From Lichenibacterium minor (GTDB lineage: Bacteria; Pseudomonadota; Alphaproteobacteria; Rhizobiales; Beijerinckiaceae): a stretch of DNA of 64,000 nucleotides. Positions 8,483 through 17,567 of this stretch are shown piece after piece. Position 1 is the first letter of the stretch; each line of letters starts with the position of its first letter. The stretch spans positions 35,134-99,133 of the forward strand of contig NZ_QYBB01000016.1 in NCBI RefSeq assembly GCF_004137685.1, given 5' to 3'. A model generated the notes under the pieces. The model saw nothing but the letters and a program-made list of their open reading frames with translations, did no database searches and was not told where the DNA came from. A program made the position numbers and the translations under genes.

Positions 8483-8500
8483 TGTCCAGTTTACATGACA
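8483..8500. promoter_or_regulatory. PpsR/CrtJ-type operator between crtD and crtF
   Basis: TGT-N12-ACA is read exactly at 8483-8500 (TGTCCAGTTTACATGACA). This spacing is the known recognition pattern of the redox/light repressor PpsR (CrtJ). It lies 42 bp upstream of crtD and 23 bp upstream of crtF and covers the proposed -10 of the crtD promoter. Confidence 0.75.
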
Positions 8501-8515
8501 CTTTTCGGGTGTCAA
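8488..8515 (-). promoter_or_regulatory. Sigma70-type promoter for crtDC
   Basis: Reading the minus strand, TTGACA (8515-8510) is followed after 16 bp by TAAACT (8493-8488). The -10 is buried in the PpsR palindrome, the arrangement expected for repression under high oxygen. The match of the -10 is partial (4 of 6). Confidence 0.5.
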
Positions 8516-8523
8516 AACCTGAC

Positions 8524-9714
8524 ATGCCCTTTCCGTCTCGCCCCTTCGCCACGATCCTGCCGCATCGGCCCCGGGCGGCGGTCGGCCGGCTTTGGCGCGG
8601 GATCCGCGACCGCGTCGACGCCGCCTGCGACCGCGCCGGGCTCGACCCGGGGCTCGTCGCCTTCGCGGTGCGCTTTCCCCTCAGCCGGCCGATCGCGAGG
8701 GCGCGCGCCGGCGCGGTCTTCGACCTCTGTGCCGGCTTCGTCTACTCGCAGGTGCTGGTCGCCTGCGTCCGGCTCGACCTGTTCGGCCACCTCCGGGGCG
8801 GCCCGCGCGCCACGCCCGACCTCGCCGCGGCGCTCGGCCTGCCGGAAGCCGGAGCCCGCCGCCTGCTCGAGGCCGCCGCGTCGCTGCGCCTCGTCGCTCG
8901 GGCGGGGCGCGACCGCTACCGCCTCGGCCCGCTCGGCCGCGCCGTGCTGCTCGACCCGGGCATCGCCGCCATGGTGGAGCACCACGCGATGCTCTACCGC
9001 GACCTCGCCGACCCAGTGGCGCTGCTGAAGGGCGGAGGGGCCGGGCGCGCGCTCGAAGCCTTCTGGTCCTACAGCGGGACGGAGGCGGCTTCGGGCCACG
9101 GCCGCGAGCGCACCCTCGCCTACACGCGCCTGATGTCGGCCTCCCAGGCGATGGTGTCGCGCGAAGTGGTGCGGGCCTATCCCTTCGCCCGCCACCGCCG
9201 CATGGTGGACGTCGCGGGCGGTGACGGGACGTTCCTGCAGGCCGTCGCCGCCGTGGCGCCGGCCCTCGACCTCACGCTGTTCGACCTGCCGTCGGTCGCC
9301 GCCGAAGCGGAAGCGCGCTTCGCCGCCGCCGGCCTGTCGGCGCGCGCGCGGGCGGTCGGCGGGGACTTCCGCCACGACGCGATCCCGGCGGGCGCCGACC
9401 TCGTGTCCCTCGTCCGCGTGCTGCACGACCACGACGACGAGGCCGTGGCGTCGCTCCTCGCGGCGGTCCGCCGCGCGCTGCCGCCGGGCGGCACGCTGCT
9501 GGTGGCCGAGCCCCTGGCCGAAACGGCCGGGGCCGAGCGCGTCGGCGGGGCCTATTTCGGCTTCTACCTGCTGGCGATGGGGCAGGGCCGCGCCCGCAGC
9601 TTCGCGGAACTGTCGCGCATGCTGGGCGAGGCGGGCTTCGTGGGCGTCGAGCGCCGGCCGACGTCGCTGCCCATCGTCACCGGCGTGATCCTCGCCCGGG
9701 TGCCCTCACCCTAG
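8524..9714 (+). CDS. crtF: Hydroxyneurosporene O-methyltransferase CrtF
   Basis: The 396-aa SAM-dependent O-methyltransferase (plant-type O-methyltransferase fold) methylates the 1-hydroxy group made by CrtC. It has an N-terminal winged-helix dimerisation region (residues about 50-150, including YSQVLVACVRLDLFGHL) and a C-terminal Rossmann domain with the SAM motif VDVAGGDGTFLQAV near residue 230. A later segment LVRVLHDHDDE includes the family's catalytic-region His-Asp. The ATG at 8524 was chosen because it starts just after the operator; the longer frame from 8482 would cover it. It is divergent from crtD; the PpsR site of bchC follows 6 bp after its stop. Confidence 0.9.
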   Translation: MPFPSRPFATILPHRPRAAVGRLWRGIRDRVDAACDRAGLDPGLVAFAVRFPLSRPIARARAGAVFDLCAGFVYSQVLVACVRLDLFGHLRGGPRATPDLAAALGLPEAGARRLLEAAASLRLVARAGRDRYRLGPLGRAVLLDPGIAAMVEHHAMLYRDLADPVALLKGGGAGRALEAFWSYSGTEAASGHGRERTLAYTRLMSASQAMVSREVVRAYPFARHRRMVDVAGGDGTFLQAVAAVAPALDLTLFDLPSVAAEAEARFAAAGLSARARAVGGDFRHDAIPAGADLVSLVRVLHDHDDEAVASLLAAVRRALPPGGTLLVAEPLAETAGAERVGGAYFGFYLLAMGQGRARSFAELSRMLGEAGFVGVERRPTSLPIVTGVILARVPSP

Positions 9715-9720
9715 AGCGAG

Positions 9721-9764
9721 TGTAAATCTGTCTTGACACTTTCGAGCGTCCAATCTCCTATACA
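9721..9764 (+). promoter_or_regulatory. PpsR/CrtJ-type operator and promoter of bchC
   Basis: TGT-N12-ACA is read at 9721-9738 (TGTAAATCTGTCTTGACA). Its right half contains the consensus -35 TTGACA (9733-9738). A TATACA at 9759-9764 could be the -10, but the spacing is 20 bp, longer than ideal. The operator-on-promoter layout resembles known bchC promoters of purple bacteria and would drive bchCXYZ and probably puf read-through. Confidence 0.7.
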
Positions 9765-9804
9765 GCTTCGGCTCAGTCGGGGCGGGAACGGACGGGAGGG
9801 GCGG

Positions 9805-10737
9805 ATGCGGACCGATGCAGTGCTCCTCGAGCGCCCCGGCGCCCTCAGGGTTGCTTCCCTCGCGCTGATCCCCCCCGCGGCGGGCGACGTCGTCGTCGAC
9901 GTCGAGGTTTCGGGGGTGTCGACCGGCACGGAGCGCCTGCTCTGGTCGGGCGAGATGCCGCCCTTTCCCGGCCTGGGCTACCCGCTGGTGCCCGGCTACG
10001 AGGCCTGCGGGCGCGTGGTCGCGTCCCACGACGAAACGCTCGCCGTCGGCACCCGCGTCTTCGTGCCGGGCGCATCCTGCTACCGGGATGCCCGCGGGCT
10101 CTTCGGCGCTTCGGCGGCCCGGCTGGTGGTGCCGGCGCGCCGCGCCGTGCCGGTCGGCGAGCTTCCCGCCGCGGCGGCGACGCTGCTGGCCCTCGCCGCC
10201 ACCGCCCAGCACGCCATCGCGGGCGGCACCCCGCCCGACCTCATCGTCGGCCACGGCGTGCTCGGCCGCCTCCTGGCCCGGCTGACGCTGGCGGCAGGGG
10301 CCCCGGCGCCGACCGTGTGGGAGCGCGAGCCCGGCCGCCGGGCCGGCGCCGCCGGCTACCCGGCGATCGACGCCGCCGACGACGATCGCCGCCACTACCG
10401 CAGCGCCTACGACGCCAGCGGCGACGCGTCCCTGGTCGACGGGCTCGTGCAACGGCTGGCGCCGGGCGGCGAGGTCGTCCTGGCGGGCTTCTACAAGGAC
10501 CGGGTGTCCTTCGCGTTCCCGCCGGCCTTCATGCGCGAAGCGCGGTTCCGCGTCGCCGCCGAATGGAAGCCCGCCGACATGGCGGCCGTGCTCGACCACA
10601 TCGCGGCCGGGCGCCTGTCGCTCGACGGCCTCGTCACGCATCGCGAGCCCGCCGCGGCCGCCGACGCGGCCTGCCGTACGGCCTTCGGCGATGCCCTCTG
10701 CCTCAAGATGATCCTCGACTGGAGCGACATGCGATGA
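9805..10737 (+). CDS. bchC: 3-hydroxyethyl bacteriochlorophyllide a dehydrogenase
   Basis: The 310-aa medium-chain dehydrogenase-like enzyme oxidises the 3-hydroxyethyl group of bacteriochlorophyllide to acetyl. It carries the family pattern VEVSGVSTGTERLLWSGEMP near residues 35-55, GYEACGRV and a C-terminal segment with LKMILDW. The start at 9805 follows a purine-rich ribosome site (GGGAGGGG) and lies downstream of the promoter and PpsR site, so the 24-codon upstream extension is rejected. The stop overlaps the bchX start (ATGA at 10734-10737). It is the first gene of the bchCXYZ operon. Confidence 0.93.
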   Translation: MRTDAVLLERPGALRVASLALIPPAAGDVVVDVEVSGVSTGTERLLWSGEMPPFPGLGYPLVPGYEACGRVVASHDETLAVGTRVFVPGASCYRDARGLFGASAARLVVPARRAVPVGELPAAAATLLALAATAQHAIAGGTPPDLIVGHGVLGRLLARLTLAAGAPAPTVWEREPGRRAGAAGYPAIDAADDDRRHYRSAYDASGDASLVDGLVQRLAPGGEVVLAGFYKDRVSFAFPPAFMREARFRVAAEWKPADMAAVLDHIAAGRLSLDGLVTHREPAAAADAACRTAFGDALCLKMILDWSDMR

Positions 10738-11735
10738 ACGACCTCAGCCTCGCGGCGCCCGGCCAGTTCTCCGACCTGCGCGCCGAAGCCGCCATCGAGC
10801 CCGACGCCGTCGCGACGGGCCCGGTGAAGAAGGAAACCCAGATCATCGCCATCTACGGCAAGGGCGGCATCGGCAAGAGCTTCACGCTCGCCAACCTCAG
10901 CTACTCGATGGCGCAGAACGGCAAGCGCGTGCTGCTGATCGGCTGCGACCCCAAGAGCGACACGACCTCGCTCCTGTTCGGCGGCAAGGCCTGCCCGACC
11001 ATCATCCAGACGTCCTCGGCGAAGAAGCTCGCCGGCGAGGAGGTCGCCATCGGCGACGTGTGCTTCGTGCGCGACGGCGTCTTCGCCATGGAACTCGGCG
11101 GCCCGGAGGTCGGGCGCGGCTGCGGGGGGCGCGGCATCATCCACGGCTTCGAGCTTCTGGAGAAGCTCGGCTTCCACGACTGGGGCTTCGACTACGTCCT
11201 GCTTGACTTCCTCGGCGACGTGGTGTGCGGCGGCTTCGGCCTGCCGATCGCCCGCGACATGTGCCAGAAGGTCATCGTGGTCGGCTCCAACGACCTCCAG
11301 TCGCTCTACGTCGCCAACAACGTGTGCTCGGCGGTCGAGTATTTCCGCAAGCTCGGCGGCAACGTCGGGGTGGCGGGCCTCGTGATTAACAAGGACGACG
11401 GCACCGGCGAAGCCCAGGCCTTCGCCGAGGCCGCCGGCATCCCGGTGCTGGCCGCCATCCCGGCCGACGAGGACATCCGCAAGAAGAGCGCCAACTACGA
11501 AATCGTCGGCCGCCCCGGCGGGCGCTGGGCTCCGCTGTTCGAAGCGCTGTCGGAGGCCGTCGGCTCGGCCCCGCCGGTGCAGCCGAGGCCCCTGTCGCAG
11601 GACGGGCTCCTGGGCCTGTTCGACGGCGACACGGTCGGCCGCGACGTGGCCCTGGTCCCCGCCACCATGGCGGACATGCGGGGCGTCGCCCACGTCGAGC
11701 GCCCGTCGCTCGAAATCGTCTACGACGCCGCCTGA
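10734..11735 (+). CDS. bchX: Chlorophyllide a reductase iron protein subunit X
   Basis: The 333-aa NifH-like ATPase dimer passes electrons to BchYZ for reduction of ring B of chlorophyllide a. It has the deviant Walker A YGKGGIGKSFT near residue 38, and two conserved cysteine segments that ligate the bridging 4Fe-4S cluster (GRGCGGRG and GDVVCGGFG). Length and motifs separate it from BchL and NifH by family pattern and context. It overlaps bchC by four bases and precedes bchY by 10 bp. Confidence 0.96.
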   Translation: MNDLSLAAPGQFSDLRAEAAIEPDAVATGPVKKETQIIAIYGKGGIGKSFTLANLSYSMAQNGKRVLLIGCDPKSDTTSLLFGGKACPTIIQTSSAKKLAGEEVAIGDVCFVRDGVFAMELGGPEVGRGCGGRGIIHGFELLEKLGFHDWGFDYVLLDFLGDVVCGGFGLPIARDMCQKVIVVGSNDLQSLYVANNVCSAVEYFRKLGGNVGVAGLVINKDDGTGEAQAFAEAAGIPVLAAIPADEDIRKKSANYEIVGRPGGRWAPLFEALSEAVGSAPPVQPRPLSQDGLLGLFDGDTVGRDVALVPATMADMRGVAHVERPSLEIVYDAA

Positions 11736-11745
11736 GGCCGCCCCG

Positions 11746-13338
11746 ATGACGGACCGCATCGGCGACGACTTTCCGGACCGCGACGCGACGCTGCGCGACG
11801 CTTCGGACGGCTTCGTGCAGGACATCGGCCAAGATCGTGCGGGGATGGCCCCCGAAACGGAAACCTCCTCCTGCCACGCGGGCCGGGACGAGATGCGCCG
11901 GGCCGCGGCGGCGGCCGGGTCCTCGGACGTGATGGACCGGCTCGCCGCCGACTACCCGCTCGGCCCGCACGACCAGCCGCAGAGCATGTGCCCGGCCTTC
12001 GGGAGCCTGCGGGTCGGGCTGCGCATGCGCCGCACCGCCACCATCCTGTCGGGCTCGGCCTGCTGCGTCTACGGCCTGACCTTCACGTCGCACTTCTACG
12101 GCGCGCGGCGCTCGGTCGGCTACGTGCCGTTCAACTCGGAATCCCTCGTCACCGGCAAGCTGTTCGAGGACATCCGCGAAGCGGTCTTCGCCATGGCGGA
12201 CCCCGCCCTCTACGACACGATCGTGGTGACGAACCTGTGCGTCCCCACCGCGTCGGGCGTGCCGCTGCGCCTGCTGCCGCCCGAGATCGACGGCGTCCGC
12301 ATCATCGGCATCGATGTGCCGGGCTTCGGCGTCCCGACCCACGCCGAAGCCAAGGACGTGCTCGCCGGCGCCATGCTGGCCTATGCGCGCCGCGAAGCCG
12401 AGGCCGGCCCCGTGCAGGCGCCGCGCGCCGGCCGCCAAGATCCCGCCGACCGGCGCCCCACCGTGGCGCTGCTCGGCGAAGTGTTCCCGGCCGACCCCGT
12501 CGTGATCGGCCGCATGCTGGAGCCGATGGGCCTCGCCGCCGGGCCGACGGTGCCGACGCGCGAATGGCGCGAGCTTTACGCCGCGCTCGACTGCGCCGTC
12601 GCGGCCGCCATCCACCCCTTCTACACGGCGTCGATGCGCGAGTTCGCGGCGGCCGGGCGGCCCATCGTGGGCTCGGCCCCGGTGGGCCACGACGGCACGG
12701 CGGCATGGCTCGGCGCGGTCGGCGACGCGGCCGGCGCGTCGGCGGCCGACATCGCCAAGGCGCGCGACGCGGTGCTGCCCGCGATCCGCGGCGCGCTCGC
12801 GGCGTCGCGCATCTCCGGGCGCATCACCCTCAGCGGCTACGAGGGATCGGAGCTGATCGTGGCGCGGCTGCTCGTCGAATGCGGCGCGGACCTGCGCTAC
12901 GTCGGCACCGCGTGCCCGCGCACAGCGCAATCGGACGCCGACCGCGACTGGCTCGAAGCCCGCGGCGTGCTGGTGCGCTACCGCGCGTCGCTGGAGCACG
13001 ACCTCGCGGCCTTCCGCGAGTTCAAGCCCGACCTCGCCATCGGGACCACGCCGGTGGTGCAGCACGCGAAGAGCGCCGGCACCCCGGCGCTGTATTTCAC
13101 CAACCTCATCTCGGCCCGCCCCCTGATGGGCCCGGCCGGCCCGGGCTCGCTGGCCGCCGTGGTCAACGCCGCGCTGGCGTCGAAGCCGCGCTTCGACGCC
13201 ATGAGGAGCTTCTTCGAGGGCGTGGGGGAGGGGGCGTCCGCGGGCATCTGGCCCGAAGCGCCGCGGCCGCGCCGCTCGGCGCCGCCGCGCGTCGCCGTGA
13301 AGGCGGTGGCGGGCAAGATCGAGCGGGGGGCCGCCTGA
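11746..13338 (+). CDS. bchY: Chlorophyllide a reductase subunit Y
   Basis: The 530-aa protein is one of the two NifDK-like catalytic subunits of chlorophyllide a reductase. The N-terminal third holds the conserved cysteine region ([12 protein letters not shown] and [12 protein letters not shown]) that binds the Fe-S cluster shared with BchZ, followed by [20 protein letters not shown], characteristic of BchY. The first 70 residues are variable and low in homology. The stop (13336-13338) shares its last base with the bchZ ATG. Confidence 0.95.
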   Translation: MTDRIGDDFPDRDATLRDASDGFVQDIGQDRAGMAPETETSSCHAGRDEMRRAAAAAGSSDVMDRLAADYPLGPHDQPQSMCPAFGSLRVGLRMRRTATILSGSACCVYGLTFTSHFYGARRSVGYVPFNSESLVTGKLFEDIREAVFAMADPALYDTIVVTNLCVPTASGVPLRLLPPEIDGVRIIGIDVPGFGVPTHAEAKDVLAGAMLAYARREAEAGPVQAPRAGRQDPADRRPTVALLGEVFPADPVVIGRMLEPMGLAAGPTVPTREWRELYAALDCAVAAAIHPFYTASMREFAAAGRPIVGSAPVGHDGTAAWLGAVGDAAGASAADIAKARDAVLPAIRGALAASRISGRITLSGYEGSELIVARLLVECGADLRYVGTACPRTAQSDADRDWLEARGVLVRYRASLEHDLAAFREFKPDLAIGTTPVVQHAKSAGTPALYFTNLISARPLMGPAGPGSLAAVVNAALASKPRFDAMRSFFEGVGEGASAGIWPEAPRPRRSAPPRVAVKAVAGKIERGAA

Positions 13339-14840
13339 TGCTCGTCCTCGACCACGACCGCGCGGGCGGATATTGGGGCGCCGTCTACTGCTTCTGCGCC
13401 GTGAAGGGGCTGCAGGTGGTCATCGACGGCCCCGTCGGCTGCGAGAACCTGCCCGTCACCTCGGTGCTCCATTATTCGGACGGCCTGCCGCCCCACGAGC
13501 TGCCGATCGTCGTGACGGGCCTCGCCGAGGAGAACCTCGGCCAGACCGGCACCGAGGGCGCCATGAAGCGCGCCGCGGCGGTGCTCGACCCGAAGCGCCC
13601 CGCCGTGGTGGTGACGGGCTCCATCGCCGAGATGATCGGCGGCGGCGTCACGCCGGAGGGGACGAAGCTCAGGCGGTTCCTGCCCCGCACCATCGACGAG
13701 GACCAGTGGCAGGCGGCGGACCGCTCGCTGGTGTGGCTGTGGCGCGAGTTCGGCCCGAAGAAGGGGTCGACCGACAGGCCGCCGCGCCCGGACGGCGCCA
13801 AGCCCCGGGTCAACATCGTCGGCCCGAGCTACGGCATGTTCAACATGCCATCCGATCTCGCCGAGGTGCGGCGCCTGATCGAGGGCATCGGCGCCGAGGT
13901 CAACCTCAGCTTCCCGCTGGGCTCGACGCTCGACGACGTGCCGTTCCTCGCGGATGCCGACGCCAACGTGTGCCTGTACCGCGAGTTCGGCCGCGGCCTC
14001 TGCGAGGCGCTGGACCGCCCCTACCTGCAGGCGCCGATCGGGCTTCACGCCACCACGGCCTTCCTTCGCGCGCTCGGGGGCGTGCTGGGCCTCGACCCCG
14101 AGCCCTTCATCGCCCGGGAAAAGCACACCACCATCAAGCCGCTGTGGGACCTGTGGCGCTCGGTGACGCAGGATTTCTTCACCACCGCGTCCTTCGCCGT
14201 CGTGGCCAACGAAACCTACACCCGCGGCATCCGCGCCTTCCTCGAAGGCGACATGGGCCTGCCCTGCACCCTGGCGGTGCCGCGCCGCGCCGGCGCGAAA
14301 ACCGACAACGCCGCCATCAAGGCGGCGCTGACCGCCGCGCCGCCGCTGGTGGTGTTCGGCTCGGTCAACGAGCGCATGTATCTCGCGGAAGGCGGCGGGC
14401 GGGCGATGTTCATCCCGGCGTCCTTCCCCGGCACGGCGATCCGCCGCCACACGGGCACGCCCTACATGGGCTATTCGGGCGCCACCTACCTCGTGCAGGA
14501 GGTGTGCAACGCCCTGTTCGACGCGCTGTTCCACATCATCCCGCTGGCCGGGCAGATGGACGCCGTCGAGGCGACTCCGGCGGCGCGGCCCGCGGGCGGG
14601 CGCGATGCGGAAACGGTTCGCGCCGAGCTTCCCTGGGACGACGACGCCCGCGCGGGCCTCGACCACACGGTCGAGGCGCAGCCCGTCATCGTCCGCATCT
14701 CCGCCGCCAAGCGCCTGCGCGACGCGGCCGAACGCGAAGCCAGGCGCGGGAACTCCCCCCGCGTCGGCCTCGACCACCTGCTGCGGGCCGGCGGTCGCGC
14801 CGCGCCCCTCCACCACCGCGAACCGGAGACCGTGTCATGA
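13338..14840 (+). CDS. bchZ: Chlorophyllide a reductase subunit Z
   Basis: The 500-aa NifK-like partner of BchY starts with the conserved segment [20 protein letters not shown], followed by [14 protein letters not shown] with a cluster cysteine, and has the later motif [20 protein letters not shown]. The C-terminal 90 residues include the BchZ-specific tail ([19 protein letters not shown] region) that resembles protochlorophyllide-reductase BchB tails. It overlaps the next gene by ATGA (14837-14840). Confidence 0.95.
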   Translation: MLVLDHDRAGGYWGAVYCFCAVKGLQVVIDGPVGCENLPVTSVLHYSDGLPPHELPIVVTGLAEENLGQTGTEGAMKRAAAVLDPKRPAVVVTGSIAEMIGGGVTPEGTKLRRFLPRTIDEDQWQAADRSLVWLWREFGPKKGSTDRPPRPDGAKPRVNIVGPSYGMFNMPSDLAEVRRLIEGIGAEVNLSFPLGSTLDDVPFLADADANVCLYREFGRGLCEALDRPYLQAPIGLHATTAFLRALGGVLGLDPEPFIAREKHTTIKPLWDLWRSVTQDFFTTASFAVVANETYTRGIRAFLEGDMGLPCTLAVPRRAGAKTDNAAIKAALTAAPPLVVFGSVNERMYLAEGGGRAMFIPASFPGTAIRRHTGTPYMGYSGATYLVQEVCNALFDALFHIIPLAGQMDAVEATPAARPAGGRDAETVRAELPWDDDARAGLDHTVEAQPVIVRISAAKRLRDAAEREARRGNSPRVGLDHLLRAGGRAAPLHHREPETVS

Positions 14841-15049
14841 GCGCCATCACGTCCAACATCGCCGCGTCCCGCTCCTCCGCCCACCGCGACTACCGCGTGC
14901 TCCTCGGCCTGACCTACCCCCTCTTCGTCGCCGGCGTGGCGCTGCGCCGGGTCGGGCTGCTGCCGGCCGATCCCGTCCGCCCCGCCTCCTTCATCGCCGC
15001 CGTGCGGACCCGCGCCGCCGCCGTGATCCCGTTTGCCTTCATGGGCTGA
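14837..15049 (+). CDS. pufQ: PufQ-like small membrane protein
   Basis: The 70-aa protein starts inside the bchZ stop and lies just before pufB, which is the PufQ position in purple bacteria. It has a basic N-terminus ([15 protein letters not shown]), one hydrophobic segment at about residues 22-38, and a C-terminal segment [14 protein letters not shown]. PufQ is linked to bacteriochlorophyll delivery or synthesis, with no clear reaction. The position and topology fit, but PufQ proteins are short and divergent, so the name rests largely on context. Confidence 0.6.
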   Translation: MSAITSNIAASRSSAHRDYRVLLGLTYPLFVAGVALRRVGLLPADPVRPASFIAAVRTRAAAVIPFAFMG

Positions 15050-15122
15050 ACCCGCCGCGACCCGCTGCGCGCTGACCTTCGGACGCGGCACCGTTTCCCC
15101 GAACGATGAGGACTCCAGGACG

Positions 15123-15359
15123 ATGCCCGAACAACCCGTCGACTATGTCGACCGCGACAGGATTTCCCTGTCCGGCCTGACCCGGCCCGAAGCCGCCGAG
15201 TTCAACAAGTTCTTCCTCACCAGCTTCCTGGTGTTCACGCTGATCGCCGTCATCGCCCACGTGCTCGTGTGGATGTGGCGCCCCTGGGCGCAGGGCGGCG
15301 CGCCGGTGAACACGTCGATGATCGACGCCGTTCGCCCCCTCCTGTCGATGCTGGGCTGA
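15123..15359 (+). CDS. pufB: Light-harvesting 1 (core antenna) beta subunit
   Basis: The 78-aa polypeptide has the LH1 beta pattern: [13 protein letters not shown], a single transmembrane helix, then [11 protein letters not shown] with the bacteriochlorophyll-ligating His. Two things are odd. The second conserved His, 18 residues before the ligand, is replaced by Asn (AEFNKFF instead of the usual EFH). The protein also continues about 25 residues past the WRPW motif where most beta chains stop within 10. The ATG at 15123 follows a CCAGGACG ribosome site; the longer frame upstream is not homologous. It is followed by pufA after 10 bp. Confidence 0.95.
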   Translation: MPEQPVDYVDRDRISLSGLTRPEAAEFNKFFLTSFLVFTLIAVIAHVLVWMWRPWAQGGAPVNTSMIDAVRPLLSMLG

Positions 15360-15369
15360 GGAAAGCGCG

Positions 15370-15591
15370 ATGTATCAGGTCTGGCTTCTCTTCGATCCCC
15401 GCCGCGCGCTGATCGGCCTCTTCACCTTCCTGCTGGTGCTGGCGCTGCTGATCCACTTCATCCTGCTCTCGACGAGCCGGTACAACTGGATCGACGGCCC
15501 GGCGCCGTCGATCATCGGCACCAAGATGACGGCCCCGCCCGCCGTGCCGACGACGACGACCAACACGGCCCCGGCCGGCGCCACCAAGTGA
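15370..15591 (+). CDS. pufA: Light-harvesting 1 alpha subunit
   Basis: The 73-aa polypeptide begins with [14 protein letters not shown], typical of LH1 alpha N-termini, and has one transmembrane helix with the bacteriochlorophyll-ligating His29 ([11 protein letters not shown]) and Trp40 in SRYNW, which is usually hydrogen-bonded to the pigment. A Thr/Pro/Ala-rich tail of about 25 residues follows. With PufB it forms the ring around the reaction centre. A strong mRNA hairpin follows its stop. Confidence 0.96.
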   Translation: MYQVWLLFDPRRALIGLFTFLLVLALLIHFILLSTSRYNWIDGPAPSIIGTKMTAPPAVPTTTTNTAPAGATK

Positions 15592-15598
15592 CGCATCC

Positions 15599-15622
15599 GG
15601 AGCCGCGCCCCGGCGCGGCTCC
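15599..15622 (+). ncRNA. Intercistronic mRNA hairpin after pufA
   Basis: A perfect 11-bp stem (GGAGCCGCGCC / GGCGCGGCTCC) with a 2-base loop lies 8 bp after the pufA stop and 112 bp before pufL. There is no T-run, so it is more likely a 3' stabiliser than a terminator. Hairpins at this position are known to protect the pufBA segment and raise the antenna to reaction-centre ratio. It is an mRNA element, not a separate gene. Confidence 0.75.
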
Positions 15623-15733
15623 CCACGCGACGGCGGCAGGCCGCGCCCGCGCGGCCTCCGCACTCCCTTCCGCGCCCGCAGCGCGGCGTCCAGAACCCTT
15701 CGCGCGCCCGATCGCGATCAAAGGCTGAGCCCC

Positions 15734-16573
15734 ATGGCCCTGTTGTCATTCGAGCGGAAATACCGCATCGCCGGCGGGACGCTGATCGGCGGCGACCTGT
15801 TCGACTTCTGGGTCGGCCCGTTCTACGTCGGGTTCTTCGGCGTCACGACGATCTTCTTTTCCCTGCTCGGCACGCTGCTGATCTTCTGGACGGCCGCGAT
15901 CGGCCCGTCCTGGGAACCCTTCCAGATCACCGTCGACCCGCCGCCGCTGAAATACGGGCTCGGCTTCGCGCCGCTGCGCGAAGGCGGGCTGTGGCAGCTC
16001 GTCACCATCTGCGCGCTGGGCGCCTTCGTGTCCTGGGTGCTGCGCGAGATCGAGATCTGCCGCAAGCTCGCCATCGGCTGGCACACGCCCATCGCCTTCT
16101 CGACCGCGGTCTTCGCCTACGTGTCGCTGGTGGTGATCCGCCCGATCCTGCTCGGCGCCTGGGGTTTCGGCTTCCCCTACGGCATCACCAGCCATCTCGA
16201 TTGGGTGTCGAACGTCGGCTACCAGTTCCTGCACTTCCACTACAACCCGGCCCACATGCTGGCCGTGACGTTCTTCTTCACGACCACGATGTTCCTCGGC
16301 CTCCACGCCGGCCTGATCCTGTCGACCGTCAATCCGGCGCAGAAGGGCGAACCCGTGAAGGCCACCGAACACGAGAACGCGTATTTCCGCGACTACATCT
16401 ATTATTCGGTGGGCGCCTACGGCCTGCATCGCCTCGGCGCCTTCTTCGCGCTCAGCGCCGGCTTCTGGAGCGCCATCTGCATCATCCTGAGCGGGCCGTT
16501 TTGGACCGAGGGTTGGCCGTTCTGGTACAACTGGTTCCTGAGCCTCAACATCCGCAACGCCGCCGGCTTTTGA
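15734..16573 (+). CDS. pufL: Photosynthetic reaction centre L subunit
   Basis: The 279-aa protein has five transmembrane helices and binds the special pair, accessory pigments and QA/QB with PufM. The N-terminus [20 protein letters not shown] is typical. Helix D carries the special-pair and iron ligand histidines in [10 protein letters not shown] and FLGLHAGL; a further His lies in AYGLHRLG. Length fits (R. sphaeroides L is about 280). It is separated from pufM by 10 bp. Confidence 0.98.
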   Translation: MALLSFERKYRIAGGTLIGGDLFDFWVGPFYVGFFGVTTIFFSLLGTLLIFWTAAIGPSWEPFQITVDPPPLKYGLGFAPLREGGLWQLVTICALGAFVSWVLREIEICRKLAIGWHTPIAFSTAVFAYVSLVVIRPILLGAWGFGFPYGITSHLDWVSNVGYQFLHFHYNPAHMLAVTFFFTTTMFLGLHAGLILSTVNPAQKGEPVKATEHENAYFRDYIYYSVGAYGLHRLGAFFALSAGFWSAICIILSGPFWTEGWPFWYNWFLSLNIRNAAGF

Positions 16574-16583
16574 GGACCGCGCC

Positions 16584-17567
16584 ATGGCCAACTTCGAGAC
16601 CATCTACACCAAGGTGCAGGTGCGCGGCCCCTTCGACCCCGGCGTGTCGCCCGTGCGCCCGACCGAGGGCCGCGTCGGCTCCAAGTTCTTCTCCTATTGG
16701 CTCGGCGCCATCGGCGACCCGCAGGTCGGGCCCTTCTACCTCGGGTGGGAAGGGCTGATCTCCATCGTGCTCGGCATCACCGCCATCGAGGTGATCGGGC
16801 TCAACATGTTCGCCCAGGTCAACTGGGACCCGATCCAGTTCGTTCGCCTGCTGCCCTTCCTGACGCTCGACCCGCCGGCGGCCAAATACGGCCGCTCGCC
16901 CATCGTGCCCCTCCAGGACGGGGGCTGGTGGTTCATCGCGGGGTTCTGCCTCACGGCCTCGATCCTGCTCTGGTGGCTGCGCAGCTTCCGGCGCGCCCGG
17001 GCGCTCGGCATGGGCATGCATGTGTCCTACGCCTTCGCGTCCGCGATCTTCCTGTACCTGTCGCTGGGCTACATCCGGCCGATGATCCTCGGCAACTTCG
17101 GCGAAGCGCCGCCCTTTGGCATCATCACGCACCTGAACTGGACCGCCACGATCTCGGTGCTCTACGGCAACTGGTACTACAACCCGTTCCACATGCTTTC
17201 GATCGTGTTCCTGTACGGCTCGACCATGTTGTTCGCCATGCACGGCTCCACCATCCTGGCGGTGGCGCGCTTCGGCGGCGAGCGGGAAGCGGAGGAGATC
17301 GTCGACCGCGGCACCGCGGCCGAGCGCGCCGGCCTGTTCTGGCGCTGGACCATGGGGTTCAACGCCACCTACGAATCGATCCACCGCTGGGCCTGGTGGT
17401 TCGCCATCCTGACCACCCTGTGCGGCGGCATCGGCGTGCTGCTCACCGGCACCGTCGTCGACAACTGGTACCTGTGGGGCGTCAAGCACGGCATCGCCCG
17501 CCAGTATCCCGCCGCCTATCCCGCCTACCAGCTGCCGCCCAGCGCCTTCAAGGACGGTGTCCAATGA
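16584..17567 (+). CDS. pufM: Photosynthetic reaction centre M subunit
   Basis: The 327-aa protein is the partner of PufL. It shows five transmembrane helices, the pigment and iron ligand region [17 protein letters not shown], and [16 protein letters not shown]. It is about 20 residues longer at the C-terminus (through [14 protein letters not shown]) than M subunits of species that lack a bound cytochrome. This is the usual state when PufC is present, since this tail contacts the cytochrome. The stop overlaps the pufC start (ATGA at 17564-17567). Confidence 0.98.
   Translation: MANFETIYTKVQVRGPFDPGVSPVRPTEGRVGSKFFSYWLGAIGDPQVGPFYLGWEGLISIVLGITAIEVIGLNMFAQVNWDPIQFVRLLPFLTLDPPAAKYGRSPIVPLQDGGWWFIAGFCLTASILLWWLRSFRRARALGMGMHVSYAFASAIFLYLSLGYIRPMILGNFGEAPPFGIITHLNWTATISVLYGNWYYNPFHMLSIVFLYGSTMLFAMHGSTILAVARFGGEREAEEIVDRGTAAERAGLFWRWTMGFNATYESIHRWAWWFAILTTLCGGIGVLLTGTVVDNWYLWGVKHGIARQYPAAYPAYQLPPSAFKDGVQ

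Noticed and set aside
8510..8524. A second possible PpsR site (TGT-N9-ACA) at the crtF start
   Set aside because: The spacing is 9, not the required 12, and it overlaps the crtF start codon; it probably reflects the crtD -35 TTGACA.
9733..9804. A longer bchC reading from 9733
   Set aside because: The extra 24 codons cover the -35, the putative -10 and half of the PpsR palindrome, and the family begins at the ATG at 9805.
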